This document shows, piece after piece, positions 16,567 through 26,359 of a stretch of DNA of 64,000 nucleotides (position 1 is its first letter; each line of letters opens with the position of its first letter). Made by a program: the position numbers and the translations under genes. The stretch is from the NCBI GenBank assembly GCA_039995105.1, contig CP146203.1, forward strand, positions 3,348,001-3,412,000, in the 5' to 3' direction. The notes under the pieces were generated by a model. It saw nothing but the letters and a program-made list of their open reading frames with translations, ran no database searches and was not told the DNA's origin. Origin of the DNA: Jonesiaceae bacterium BS-20 (GTDB lineage Bacteria > Actinomycetota > Actinomycetes > Actinomycetales > Cellulomonadaceae).

Positions 16567-16622
16567 GCCTCACGGAGAGGAATCGTGATCGGTGAGCAGG
16601 GTTAGAGATCGCAGACTAAGCC

Positions 16623-17117
16623 TCACGCTTTGTGCTCGAGCGATTCACCTTGGAAGAAGAATTCGGTGGTAGGTGAGTCCTGGAGCGCCGCATCAATCCG
16701 GGCTCGTAGGTGATCTGGCATTTGGGGTAAGTCATCAAGGTCAAACCACTGGGCGAGCAGATTCTCTCCATCGGCCGGGTAGGGGATGCCACTGACCCAG
16801 CGGAACCGGAACACGAAGTCCAGGTACTGGGCCTGGTCTCCGTTGGCATGCACCATCGGTGCGGTTGCTTGGACCTTTACCAACTGTTCTGGAACCGCGA
16901 CAATGTCCGCTTCTTCAAGGACCTCGCGTGCTGCGGCGTCGGCGGGCTCTTCGCCCGGATCAATAATGCCGGTTACGGGAGACCAGATTTCGTTGTCAGC
17001 GCGCTGCACCAACAGGACTTGCTGATCCTTTAGCACGACGGCGGTAACTCCCATGAGCCAAAGTGGTTCCTGGCCTATTTTCTCGCGCAAGGTGAGGATG
17101 AACTCCGGTGTTGACAT
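16623..17117 (-). CDS. NUDIX hydrolase
   Basis: 164 residues from ATG 17117 (MSTPEFILTL). The Nudix box is GIIDPGEEPADAAAREVLEE followed by ADI, close to the consensus except that the final Gly is Asp. The strand VLLVQRADNEIWSPVTGIID is typical of the fold. A TATACT box lies 7 nt upstream, so the message may be nearly leaderless; a longer frame reaching 17237 adds 40 residues with no family character. Substrate not readable; likely a nucleotide or nucleotide-sugar pyrophosphatase. Confidence 0.83.
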   Translation of the reverse strand: MSTPEFILTLREKIGQEPLWLMGVTAVVLKDQQVLLVQRADNEIWSPVTGIIDPGEEPADAAAREVLEEADIVAVPEQLVKVQATAPMVHANGDQAQYLDFVFRFRWVSGIPYPADGENLLAQWFDLDDLPQMPDHLRARIDAALQDSPTTEFFFQGESLEHKA

Positions 17118-17315
17118 GGGGCAAGTATATGGACGTCTCAAGGAGAATAGGTCCGTCAATCCGTTCGTTTCGATTGTTTTGTGGGTGGAAACGACAGATT
17201 CACGATGCCTAGGCTCGGGCAACCAAGTTATCAACAAGTTCCAATGGTGAATTGTTGCACGTGGATAGCGCTCAAGGTAGGAGCCTCGGTCAATGGAAAA
17301 TGTGATGATACATCT

Positions 17316-18716
17316 ATGAGCGCACCTGATCTGACCTCGGAAATTATGGATAGGTTTCGAAGTGCTGGTGTTGAATCACATAGTACGATCTTGCTGGGAG
17401 CCGGTGCCTCGGTCACTTCAGGGCTGCCAAACTGGGATACTTTTGCAATTCGTTTGCTCCTGCAAAGTGGTTCAACCGTAGATTCTCAGACTTCCCAACT
17501 ACTTTTGAATCATCAGGATCCCACGATAGTTGTTGAAGCAGCCAAAGTAGCGTTTGGGGACAGATGGGAAAAGGCACTACGTAAAGCGCTGTACCAGGAA
17601 GTACCCACACTTGAACCGTCACCGTTACACCTAGCTGCCTTGAATCACTACCTCATGGGTGACGGACCGGACACCACTCTAGTGACCCTTAACTTTGACA
17701 CTCTGATTGAGCAGGCATACCAAGAAGAGACTAACCAAGAATTGCTGTCCCACTCTGATGGTTCAGCGACTGACGAGAACGAAGCAGTTCATCACTTGCA
17801 TGGAGTGATTTCACCAACCTCTAGCCACGACGTAGTGCTTACTCTGACTGATTTCTACAGTCTCATGACGGAAAAGGACACCTGGCAGTTACGTTTACTG
17901 CAACAGGCTGTGAGTCGCGGAGCGCTCTTGATTGCTGGAACTTCCTATCGAGACCCAGACTTGCGGCAGTGGCTCCATATCGCGCTGCGGGAGAAGCCAG
18001 CGCATCATACGGCATTAGTCATGCTCGCCAGAGAGTCGTTCTTACTCTCGAGGAGAGAGTTTGACCAAGTGCAGCAGGCACTCCGAGATCAATGGGTAGC
18101 AATTGGTCTTGAACCGATTCTCTTGCAAGACCACGCGGATGCTGCCCAGATCATCAGGGAACTGCGCTATCTTCACCGAACAGATTATCTATCGCCGCAA
18201 GAGAGAACTATGAGTATTTGGGAGGCTCATACGAACTCCTTTGATCGATTGCAGCGTGAGTATTCAGACCAACTTCGGCTAGATGCTTCATTGCTAAAAG
18301 GTGTGCTTATGGCAGACAGGTTAAATCTTTCCTTGTGGCTGTCAAATGCCCAGAGCGGTTTGGTGCGGTGGGCCTCGCAGGACCGAATTTATCGTGATGT
18401 TTCACAGTTGCGTGAGATCGAAACAGGGCATGATAGCTCTTGGATTGCGGGTGAGGCATTGGGTGCAGAAGAGATACTTTTCAAAGACTTGGGTGATGGA
18501 CACCACGGACAGTGGCAGTCAGTACTAGCTCTCCCAATTCTTGCCTCACATCCAATATTTCCAGTGCATGTGACGGCGGTCCTCACCGTAGGGTTGCCAA
18601 AAGTACGAACTGAGTTTGAATCTCTGCAACTGCTTTGGGATCAGGCTGCGAGGCAGGTAGCTGATGCTTGGGGTACACGATTGTCCTCTGTCGCTTTTGG
18701 TGATTTGAAGACCTAG
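17316..18716 (+). CDS. SIR2-like domain protein with putative C-terminal GAF-like domain
   Basis: 466 residues from ATG 17316 (MSAPDLTSE). Residues about 20-285 match the SIR2_2 fold: GAGAS at 28-32 binds NAD, NFD at 126-128, HLHG at 160-163 supplies the catalytic-type His, and GTSYRDPDLRQWL follows at 208. After a helical linker the last 130 residues (WQSVLALPILASH, VTAVLTVGL) look like a GAF-type sensor, which is a fold guess. The DNA is visibly more AT-rich than purL or purF. SIR2-like proteins in bacteria are often NADases of anti-phage abortive systems; that role is inference. The frame can also open at 17181 or 17247. A 62-residue gene follows 32 bp downstream. Confidence 0.78.
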   Translation: MSAPDLTSEIMDRFRSAGVESHSTILLGAGASVTSGLPNWDTFAIRLLLQSGSTVDSQTSQLLLNHQDPTIVVEAAKVAFGDRWEKALRKALYQEVPTLEPSPLHLAALNHYLMGDGPDTTLVTLNFDTLIEQAYQEETNQELLSHSDGSATDENEAVHHLHGVISPTSSHDVVLTLTDFYSLMTEKDTWQLRLLQQAVSRGALLIAGTSYRDPDLRQWLHIALREKPAHHTALVMLARESFLLSRREFDQVQQALRDQWVAIGLEPILLQDHADAAQIIRELRYLHRTDYLSPQERTMSIWEAHTNSFDRLQREYSDQLRLDASLLKGVLMADRLNLSLWLSNAQSGLVRWASQDRIYRDVSQLREIETGHDSSWIAGEALGAEEILFKDLGDGHHGQWQSVLALPILASHPIFPVHVTAVLTVGLPKVRTEFESLQLLWDQAARQVADAWGTRLSSVAFGDLKT

Positions 18717-18748
18717 ACTGAATGACAAGCAAACTGAGGTGAAAAACA

Positions 18749-18937
18749 ATGGTGACTAAGAAACCGCAAAGTATTCTCCAGAGCCGCAGTACAGGCAGCT
18801 ACAGGGTTGTAGGGGCAGGTAAACGGAGCGCGTTGACCGGGCGCTATATTGTCGAGCAAAAAGTCGCTGCTGATTCGACATTCAAAGTTAATGGGAACTC
18901 TGAAGGTGGGAAAATCGCCACCAAAGACTCCCAGTAG
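18749..18937 (+). CDS. Small basic protein downstream of the SIR2 gene
   Basis: 62 residues, ATG at 18749 with a GAGGTG ribosome-binding site 7 nt upstream, so translation is credible. The middle contains TGSYRVVGAGKRSALTGRYI, resembling the short GRYV-type proteins of unknown function seen in many bacteria. It is basic at the N-terminus and has no membrane segment or signal peptide. The gap to the SIR2 gene is 32 bp, so the two are probably cotranscribed. It could be a partner, regulator or antitoxin; nothing in the sequence decides. Confidence 0.6.
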   Translation: MVTKKPQSILQSRSTGSYRVVGAGKRSALTGRYIVEQKVAADSTFKVNGNSEGGKIATKDSQ

Positions 18938-18953
18938 ATTCTCAATTTTGGTG

Positions 18954-19856
18954 TTAGGGGTTGCAACGGGCGGCCATGAATTTCAGCAGGCCAACGTCCG
19001 GGCGCCATGGCTCCAAATTCCATGTCTGTTTGTTGGAAGCACCAATGACATGGCACTGGAACTGATGCTCCATCGAATCGGAAGTGGCTTTGGCTGCAGA
19101 ATCGCCAACCATGGCAAGCACACTGGGCCAGCCATACTTCTGAACGGTTAACCCGCCGGTGCGCCCCCAGGTGCTGGGAACGATTTGGAGTGACTCCTCG
19201 CCCTCGCGGGTGATCCACCGGGTAGAAATAGCGGTAGCGAAGCCAACATCGAGGGTAACCGTGGCTGGTTCCGCGTCAGGGGTGAGCGCCACCGCATAAG
19301 TGAGCCCTGAGTTGGCGGACTCTGAATCGACCCCTTGAGCGTTGGTAGGGGAGACCGACCACACCAGGTCGGAGGTTGCTGAGCCAGGGCGTTCCAAACC
19401 TTCGGAGTCGACTAAGTTGGGTGCCCCAATACCAAATGCGAAGGAATCCGAAATCAAGATGGCTACCGAACTATCGATTTGTGGTTCTGCGGCGGTAGGT
19501 TCTGTAGCTCTTAGAGACAGCGCAAAGGTCTGCCCGGGTTGCAACGAAACAGTGAACTGACCACCCCTTTGCAGATCGCCGCTGAAATTCACCGGAGTAG
19601 TGCTTTCCGGATCTGGGCTGACTAGAACGGGGGTGTCTGAAGACAGATCGATCGTGGTTTGAGCGACCACGTTATCCAGACCATCCGCGCCCGGAGTCTC
19701 TGGGGACGGGTCAACCGGGCCGGAAGGGCTCGGTGACGGTGCCGTCGATAGGTCCGAGGGGGTGGTTGAATCAGCAGGTGAAGGGGGCATACTGCAACTG
19801 GCCAATAGGAACGCGGCTCCTACGAACAAGGCTGTGGCACGGCGTAACGGAAGCAT
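18954..19856 (-). CDS. Lipoprotein of unknown function
   Basis: 300 residues from MLPLRRATALF. The signal peptide ends in the lipobox LLASC, so it should be lipid-anchored outside the membrane. A Ser/Pro/Thr-rich linker of about 55 residues follows. The mature domain repeats beta-strand-like text (LQPGQTFALSLRATEP, ESANSGLTYAVALTPD, ATVTLDVGFATAIS) and resembles no family I can name. A longer frame to 19898 adds 14 residues before the signal peptide and is less likely. It converges with the small gene downstream of SIR2. Confidence 0.72.
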   Translation of the reverse strand: MLPLRRATALFVGAAFLLASCSMPPSPADSTTPSDLSTAPSPSPSGPVDPSPETPGADGLDNVVAQTTIDLSSDTPVLVSPDPESTTPVNFSGDLQRGGQFTVSLQPGQTFALSLRATEPTAAEPQIDSSVAILISDSFAFGIGAPNLVDSEGLERPGSATSDLVWSVSPTNAQGVDSESANSGLTYAVALTPDAEPATVTLDVGFATAISTRWITREGEESLQIVPSTWGRTGGLTVQKYGWPSVLAMVGDSAAKATSDSMEHQFQCHVIGASNKQTWNLEPWRPDVGLLKFMAARCNP

Positions 19857-20014
19857 AGAAACAAGCCTGCCACAGGCATCGGGAAATCTGTTCCACACAA
19901 ATGTGACCGAATGCTAGGTGAGACGTGGACTTAGGTGGTCAAGAAACCGGCTAGAATCTACATATCTTGCCCAGTAGCGTTGTCACGCTGCGAACACCAC
20001 TCATGAGGGAACTG

Positions 20015-22339
20015 ATGACTGCCTCCAGCAAGCCCAGCCTGGACACCGTTGAATACGCCGCAACCACTCCTGACGAGGAGCAGCCGTACGCGGCGCTAGG
20101 GTTAAAGCCAGACGAGTACCAGCTAATTCGAGACATTCTAAAGCGCCGCCCAACCGCGGCAGAGCTAGCAATGTACTCCGTAATGTGGTCTGAGCACTGC
20201 TCATACAAGTCTTCTAAGGTTCACCTGAAGAAGTTTGGCGACCGTACCAACGAGGAAATGAACAAGCACATGCTTGTTGGCATCGGCGAAAACGCCGGTG
20301 TTGTAGATGTTGGTGACGGCTGGGCCGTGACCTTCAAGGTGGAATCCCACAACAGCCCCTCCTATGTAGAGCCTTACCAAGGCGCTGCAACCGGAATCGG
20401 TGGCATTGTGCGTGACATCATCTCCATGGGTGCCCGCCCGGTAGCCGTTATGGACCAGCTGCGCTTCGGTGCCGTTGACCACCACGACACCGCGCGCGTT
20501 GTCCACGGTGCAGTTGCCGGCCTCGGTGGCTACGGTAACTCCCTTGGTGTACCAAACATCGGTGGCGAGCTCGTCTTTGACAGCGCCTACCAGACCAACC
20601 CGCTTGTCAACGCACTAGCCGTTGGCGTCATGCGCCACGAGGACATTCACCTCGCAAGCGCATCCGGCATTGGCAACAAGGTGATCTTGTTCGGTGCCCG
20701 CACCGGAGGCGACGGCATTGGTGGCGCGTCCATCCTGGCATCGGAAAGCTTTGAAGATGGCGCCCCAGCGCACCGTCCATCCGTGCAGGTAGGTGACCCC
20801 TTCATGGAGAAGCTCCTGATCGAGGCCTGCCTCGAACTGTACGCAGCCAACGTAGTTGAAGGTATCCAGGACCTCGGCGCAGCCGGTATCTCCTGTGCCA
20901 CCTCCGAACTTGCCTCAAACGGCGACGGCGGCATGCACGTCTGGCTCGACGACGTCCCACTGCGCGACCCATCCCTGAACGCCGGCGAGATCCTCATGTC
21001 GGAATCCCAGGAACGCATGATGGCCGTTGTGAGCCCAGAGAAGCTCGACACGTTCATGGAAATCACCAAGAAGTGGGACATTGAGTCCGCGGTCATTGGT
21101 GAAGTAAACGACTCCGGCCGCCTCACCATTGACCACCACGGTCAGCGGATTGTGGACGTAGACCCACGCACCGTTGCGCACGACGGCCCAGTTTATGACC
21201 GCCCATACGCGCGTCCAAACTGGCAAGACGAGCTCAACAAGAACACGACTCTTGCCGCAAACCTTGCACGCCCAACAACGGGTGCTGAGCTCAAGGAAAC
21301 CGCGCTGAAGATCATCGGTTCCCCAAACCACGCATCAAAGGCTTGGGTCACCAGCCAGTTTGACCGCTTCGTGCAGGGCAACACCGCACTGTCCCAGCCG
21401 GACAGTGCGGGTGTTATCCGCATTGACGAGTCCACCAACTTGGGTATTGCGGTTGCAACGGATGCATCAGGCCGTTACACCAAACTGGACCCACGCACCG
21501 GATCCCAGTTGGCGTTGGCTGAGGCCTACCGCAACGTGGCAGTCTCGGGCGCACGCCCAATGGCCGTCACCGACTGTCTGAACTTTGGTTCCCCAGAGAA
21601 CCCGGACTCCATGTGGCAGCTAGTTGAGGCAATCGAAGGTCTGGCTGACGCCTGCCTCGAGCTCTCAGTCCCAGTTACCGGTGGAAACGTCTCCCTGTAC
21701 AACGGCACCGACGAAGTTGGTAACCCGGATGCAGCGATTCACCCAACCCCGGTAGTCGGTGTGCTCGGCATTATCGATGACGTTCGCAAGGCGACCGGAT
21801 CCGGATGGCGCAACGAGGGCGACAGCATCTTCCTGCTGGGCGTTACCCGTGACGAGCTCGATGGCTCAGCTTGGGCTGACGTTGTGCACAACCACCTCGG
21901 TGGCGTGCCACCAATCGTTGACCTCGGTGCTGAGAAGGCCCTGGCCGACGTACTGATCAACGGCTCACGAGACTCCCTGATCTCCGCTGCACAGGACCTG
22001 TCCGAGGGTGGCCTGATCCAGGCAATCATCGAGACCAGCGTTCGGTACGGCCTTGGAGCCAAGGTTGACCTGGCCGAGCTGATCGCACGTGACGGTGTAA
22101 CCGAGTTTGCAGCGCTCTTCTCCGAGTCCACCGCGCGTGCCATTGTGGCCGTTCCGGCGGGCGAAGAAGTTCGCTTCATCGATTCCATGGTTGCCCGTTC
22201 CGTACCGTTCTTGAAGATCGGTGAGGTTGGCCACGAGGTTGACGGCGAGCAGACCATTGAGGTTGCCGGCCAGTTCAGCGTTGCTGTCCAAGAGGCTAAG
22301 GACGTCTTCGAAGGCGTTCTGCCCGCCATCTTTGGCTGA
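20015..22339 (+). CDS. purL: Phosphoribosylformylglycinamidine synthase subunit PurL
   Basis: 774 residues, the small PurL of the PurSQL complex. It makes FGAM from FGAR, ATP and the ammonia delivered by PurQ (step 4 of purine synthesis). The N-terminal active-site region reads [18 protein letters not shown]; the catalytic and Mg/ATP loops include [20 protein letters not shown] and [15 protein letters not shown]; the second half-domain has [14 protein letters not shown] and [14 protein letters not shown] 20015 is chosen because GAGGGA lies 4 nt upstream and the family N-terminus follows; the frame opens at 19967. purS and purQ are not adjacent, and the other purine genes here (purF, purM) lie 15 kb away. 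Confidence 0.95.
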   Translation: MTASSKPSLDTVEYAATTPDEEQPYAALGLKPDEYQLIRDILKRRPTAAELAMYSVMWSEHCSYKSSKVHLKKFGDRTNEEMNKHMLVGIGENAGVVDVGDGWAVTFKVESHNSPSYVEPYQGAATGIGGIVRDIISMGARPVAVMDQLRFGAVDHHDTARVVHGAVAGLGGYGNSLGVPNIGGELVFDSAYQTNPLVNALAVGVMRHEDIHLASASGIGNKVILFGARTGGDGIGGASILASESFEDGAPAHRPSVQVGDPFMEKLLIEACLELYAANVVEGIQDLGAAGISCATSELASNGDGGMHVWLDDVPLRDPSLNAGEILMSESQERMMAVVSPEKLDTFMEITKKWDIESAVIGEVNDSGRLTIDHHGQRIVDVDPRTVAHDGPVYDRPYARPNWQDELNKNTTLAANLARPTTGAELKETALKIIGSPNHASKAWVTSQFDRFVQGNTALSQPDSAGVIRIDESTNLGIAVATDASGRYTKLDPRTGSQLALAEAYRNVAVSGARPMAVTDCLNFGSPENPDSMWQLVEAIEGLADACLELSVPVTGGNVSLYNGTDEVGNPDAAIHPTPVVGVLGIIDDVRKATGSGWRNEGDSIFLLGVTRDELDGSAWADVVHNHLGGVPPIVDLGAEKALADVLINGSRDSLISAAQDLSEGGLIQAIIETSVRYGLGAKVDLAELIARDGVTEFAALFSESTARAIVAVPAGEEVRFIDSMVARSVPFLKIGEVGHEVDGEQTIEVAGQFSVAVQEAKDVFEGVLPAIFG

Positions 22340-22365
22340 GCAGTAACAACCTAGTTTAAGTAGTG

Positions 22366-22403
22366 CAAGATGGGTGCTTCCCTTTTGGGAGGCACCCATC
22401 TTG
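22366..22403 (+). terminator. purL terminator hairpin
   Basis: Arms CAAGATGGGTGC (22366-22377) and GCACCCATCTTG (22392-22403) are perfect, with an additional short inner stem (TCCC/GGGA). TTATAT follows, a weak U-tract. Confidence 0.75.
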
Positions 22404-22508
22404 TTATATCTGAGTGGCCTGAGGGGTCTAGGGCCCTGCGGTCCTGAAACACGGGTTTAAGTAATTTAGGCCCCAAGAATCCTCAAGCCCAAGAAAGTGG
22501 AGATACGC

Positions 22509-23687
22509 GTGCAGCACGTTGACGTTGTGGTAATTGGTGGCGGGGCGATGGGCTCAGCAGCGGCTTGGCAGTTGGCTAGACGGGGCAAGTCCGTGGTGCT
22601 GCTCGAGCAATACGGCCCGGGGCACCAAAAAGGCTCCTCCCACGGTGGATCACGCATTTACCGTGCCACCTACGCCCAGTCCGCGTACCTGGACCTCATG
22701 GCCCAGTCCCTGCCCCTGTGGGATGACCTGGAAGCGGAGACCAACACCCAATTGCTGACCCGGGTAGGGGTGGTCTCACACGGTTTTCCACCACGGGACT
22801 TTGAGGCGCCCATGCGTGCGCACGGCATCAACCTCGAGGTCATGAGCCCGCAGGAGGCGCAGGAGCGGTGGCCGGCCATGCGGTTCGAGGGCAAGGTGCT
22901 CTTTGAGAGGGACACCGCCGGGCGCGTCAACGCGGATCTCACCATCGAGGTGCTGCAACGCCGAGCGACTGAGCTTGGCGCAACAATCTTGCACAACAGC
23001 CCGGTCCTGGGCACCCGCCATGAGGCTTCAGGCGTTGTGGTGCAGACCGCGGATGCCGAGTATTTGGCCGACCGCGTGGTGCTGGCCACCGGCGGCTGGA
23101 TGAACAACCTTGCAACCGATTTGCTGGGGCTTGAGCGCCCGCTGCCGCTTCAGGTGGTTGAGGTTGCTCCCGTGCACTTCCAGATCTCAGCTGCAACCGC
23201 CGCGGGCATGACCGAGGCCGAGTGGCCCAGCTTCACCCACGATCACGCCCCGGTCGATCCGGTGACGGGCAATCCAACGCGCTGGCCCGGGATTGTGTAC
23301 GGCCTGGCCACAACGGGCGAGGGAATCAAGGTGGGCTTCAATGCCTACGGACAAACACTTTCTGCCGATGCCCGAACCTGGCAACCGCGTCCCGGTGACG
23401 TCGAGTTGCACCAAGAGTATGCCCGCCAGTGGATTCCGGGGTTAGATCCGGACGCGGTTACGGAAATCAGTTGCACCTACACGCGGACACCTACGGACGA
23501 CTTCATCATGGACCGACGCGGCCGCGTTGTGGTGGCTTCTTGCTGCTCCGGTCACGGATTCAAGTTCACGCCCATGATCGGGAAGATGCTAGCGGACCTG
23601 GCTGAGCAGCCGCTTGAGCAAGCCCCCGCGCAATCAGCCGAGCTATTTTCGCTGCGGTACCACCTGGCATCGTCAACGGGGCAGTGA
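22509..23687 (+). CDS. solA: N-methyl-L-tryptophan oxidase / monomeric sarcosine oxidase family
   Basis: 392 residues from GTG 22509, which has GGAG 6 nt upstream; GTG 22497 in the same frame is the alternative. The N-terminus is the FAD motif VVVIGGGAMGSAAAWQLARR followed by GSSHGGSRIYRATY, as in MSOX/MTOX enzymes. The covalent flavin Cys is likely the one in SCTYTRTPTDDFIMD, aligned with the CMYT motif of sarcosine oxidase, and the terminal CCSGHGFKFTPMIGK is the conserved flavin loop. These enzymes oxidatively demethylate N-methyl amino acids, releasing formaldehyde and H2O2. The stop overlaps the cutC start. Confidence 0.85.
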   Translation: MQHVDVVVIGGGAMGSAAAWQLARRGKSVVLLEQYGPGHQKGSSHGGSRIYRATYAQSAYLDLMAQSLPLWDDLEAETNTQLLTRVGVVSHGFPPRDFEAPMRAHGINLEVMSPQEAQERWPAMRFEGKVLFERDTAGRVNADLTIEVLQRRATELGATILHNSPVLGTRHEASGVVVQTADAEYLADRVVLATGGWMNNLATDLLGLERPLPLQVVEVAPVHFQISAATAAGMTEAEWPSFTHDHAPVDPVTGNPTRWPGIVYGLATTGEGIKVGFNAYGQTLSADARTWQPRPGDVELHQEYARQWIPGLDPDAVTEISCTYTRTPTDDFIMDRRGRVVVASCCSGHGFKFTPMIGKMLADLAEQPLEQAPAQSAELFSLRYHLASSTGQ

Positions 23688-24451
23688 AGGCAATGACCAC
23701 ACTCGCTCTTGAGATTGCTGTCCAGGATGCCGCCGGGGCCCGCATAGCCGCCGAGTTTGGGGCGGACAGAATTGAAGCCTGCGGTGCGCTCGGGCTCACG
23801 GGCGGGCTGACGCCCTCTGCGGCCGCACTGGAACAGATGCTGGGCGTAGATATTGGTGCGCACGCGCTGATCCGTCCGCGTTCAGGCGGGTTTGTGTATA
23901 GCCCCGAGGAAGTCGATCTGATGGAACGCGAGGTCGATCTCTGTGTCCGTGCGGGCGTTGCCGGGGTAGTGATTGGTGCGCTTAACCGGGACAAAACCGT
24001 GGATGAAGCCGCGACGGGTCGTCTTGTTGCCAGAGCACGCCAGACCGCCGCAGAACTGGGCGTTGAGCGCGACGTTACCTTTCATCGGGCCCTGGACGTC
24101 ACCCCAGATCCAGTTGCCGCCCTGAGAACGCTTGCGGCCCTCGGCGTGGACAGGGTTCTGACCTCGGGCGGGGCTGCCCGCAGCATCGACGGCCTAGAGG
24201 TTCTACGAACCATGTGTGCCGCCGGCACCGGCGTTCAGGTGATGGCCGGTGGGGGAGTGCGAGTATCAGATGTTCCCGCGCTGGCGGCGGCCGGTGTGAG
24301 TGCCGTGCACCTCTCCGGTAAGGCGCTGGTGGCAGATCCCGGTCCGGTTGGTCCGGGCGGAGGGGCACCGGGGGAGTTGGAGGTCACGAGTGCCCAGATT
24401 GTGGCTCAGGCGTACCAACAGGTGCAGAGTGTGAACGCAATACATCACTAG
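23684..24451 (+). CDS. cutC: CutC family protein
   Basis: 255 residues, slightly longer than the usual 240-250. The N-terminal LEIAVQDAAGARIAAEFGAD and RIEACGALGLTGGLTPS are the CutC barrel signature, and TSGGAARSIDGLEVLR and VMAGGGVRVSDVPAL complete it. The family was first linked to copper homeostasis, but its enzymatic role is unsettled. GTG 23684 overlaps the preceding oxidase stop; ATG 23693 is an alternative start. Translational coupling with a flavin amine oxidase suggests a shared operon rather than copper control. Confidence 0.87.
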   Translation: MKAMTTLALEIAVQDAAGARIAAEFGADRIEACGALGLTGGLTPSAAALEQMLGVDIGAHALIRPRSGGFVYSPEEVDLMEREVDLCVRAGVAGVVIGALNRDKTVDEAATGRLVARARQTAAELGVERDVTFHRALDVTPDPVAALRTLAALGVDRVLTSGGAARSIDGLEVLRTMCAAGTGVQVMAGGGVRVSDVPALAAAGVSAVHLSGKALVADPGPVGPGGGAPGELEVTSAQIVAQAYQQVQSVNAIHH

Positions 24452-24587
24452 AAACAACCGCGGCAGAAACTGAATGACCACGGGTTTGGATTACAGGAAA
24501 GTGCCCATTATTGTTTCGTGACGGTAAAATCTGGCTGATGTGGCGGAATAACGGTCATTGGACCCGCACTTTTGCTTTTTCACATAC

Positions 24588-24609
24588 CGTTGGGCCTGTA
24601 GGCTCAACG
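24588..24609. promoter_or_regulatory. Inverted repeat in the gdhA leader
   Basis: CGTTGGGCCT (24588-24597) and AGGCTCAACG (24600-24609) are complementary apart from one position, with a 2-nt centre, followed by an A-rich run. It lies about 90 bp before gdhA and 136 bp after cutC. It could be an operator for a nitrogen regulator or a weak attenuator; the very short loop favours a protein-binding site. Confidence 0.4.
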
Positions 24610-24656
24610 AGGGAAAAAATAATAGATGACCGCGATCCCCCGCCTGCAGTACGTAA

Positions 24657-26039
<1,383 letters not shown>

Positions 26040-26061
26040 CGTTTAGCTGTGGCTTAGCCAT

Positions 26062-26110
26062 AAAAAATGCGTCAATCAGCACCGTTTGGGTGTTGATTGA
26101 CGCATTTTTT
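26062..26110. terminator. Bidirectional terminator between gdhA and a minus-strand gene
   Basis: 22-nt arms at 26062-26083 and 26089-26110 pair throughout with one G-U, around a 5-nt loop; the core is TGCGTCAATCA with TGATTGACGCA. An A-run precedes and a T-run follows, so it can act for both convergent units. Confidence 0.93.
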
Positions 26111-26118
26111 GTTGCCTG

Positions 26119-26307
26119 TCAGGACAGTCGGACAGTGCTTGTGTTTGTCTGGACTGCGGAGTCCTGTGTGCTTGAGTTTGTTGGGCTTGGCTCAGGCGCC
26201 GGAGGTGGAGCCAGAATGCTGAGCAGGGTGAGGATCAGCGCGCCCGCCGCAACTGTGATGACCGCCCACAGGACCGGCGGAATGGAACGTTTTGGCTTCT
26301 GGGTCAT
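26119..26307 (-). CDS. Small single-span membrane protein
   Basis: 62 residues. A basic N-terminus (MTQKPKRSIPP) leads into one hydrophobic helix (VLWAVITVAAGALILTLLSI), then a Pro/Ser/Thr-rich tail. A GGAAGAGA-type ribosome-binding site lies just upstream of the ATG. The tail is predicted outside. It sits between the bidirectional terminator and the lipase gene. No family recognised; it could be a secretion or envelope accessory, or a poorly conserved orphan. Confidence 0.6.
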   Translation of the reverse strand: MTQKPKRSIPPVLWAVITVAAGALILTLLSILAPPPAPEPSPTNSSTQDSAVQTNTSTVRLS

Positions 26308-26359
26308 TGGTCTCTTCCAGTGGGCAGGGGTTACTTACAAATTAATGTGCAGAAATAGA

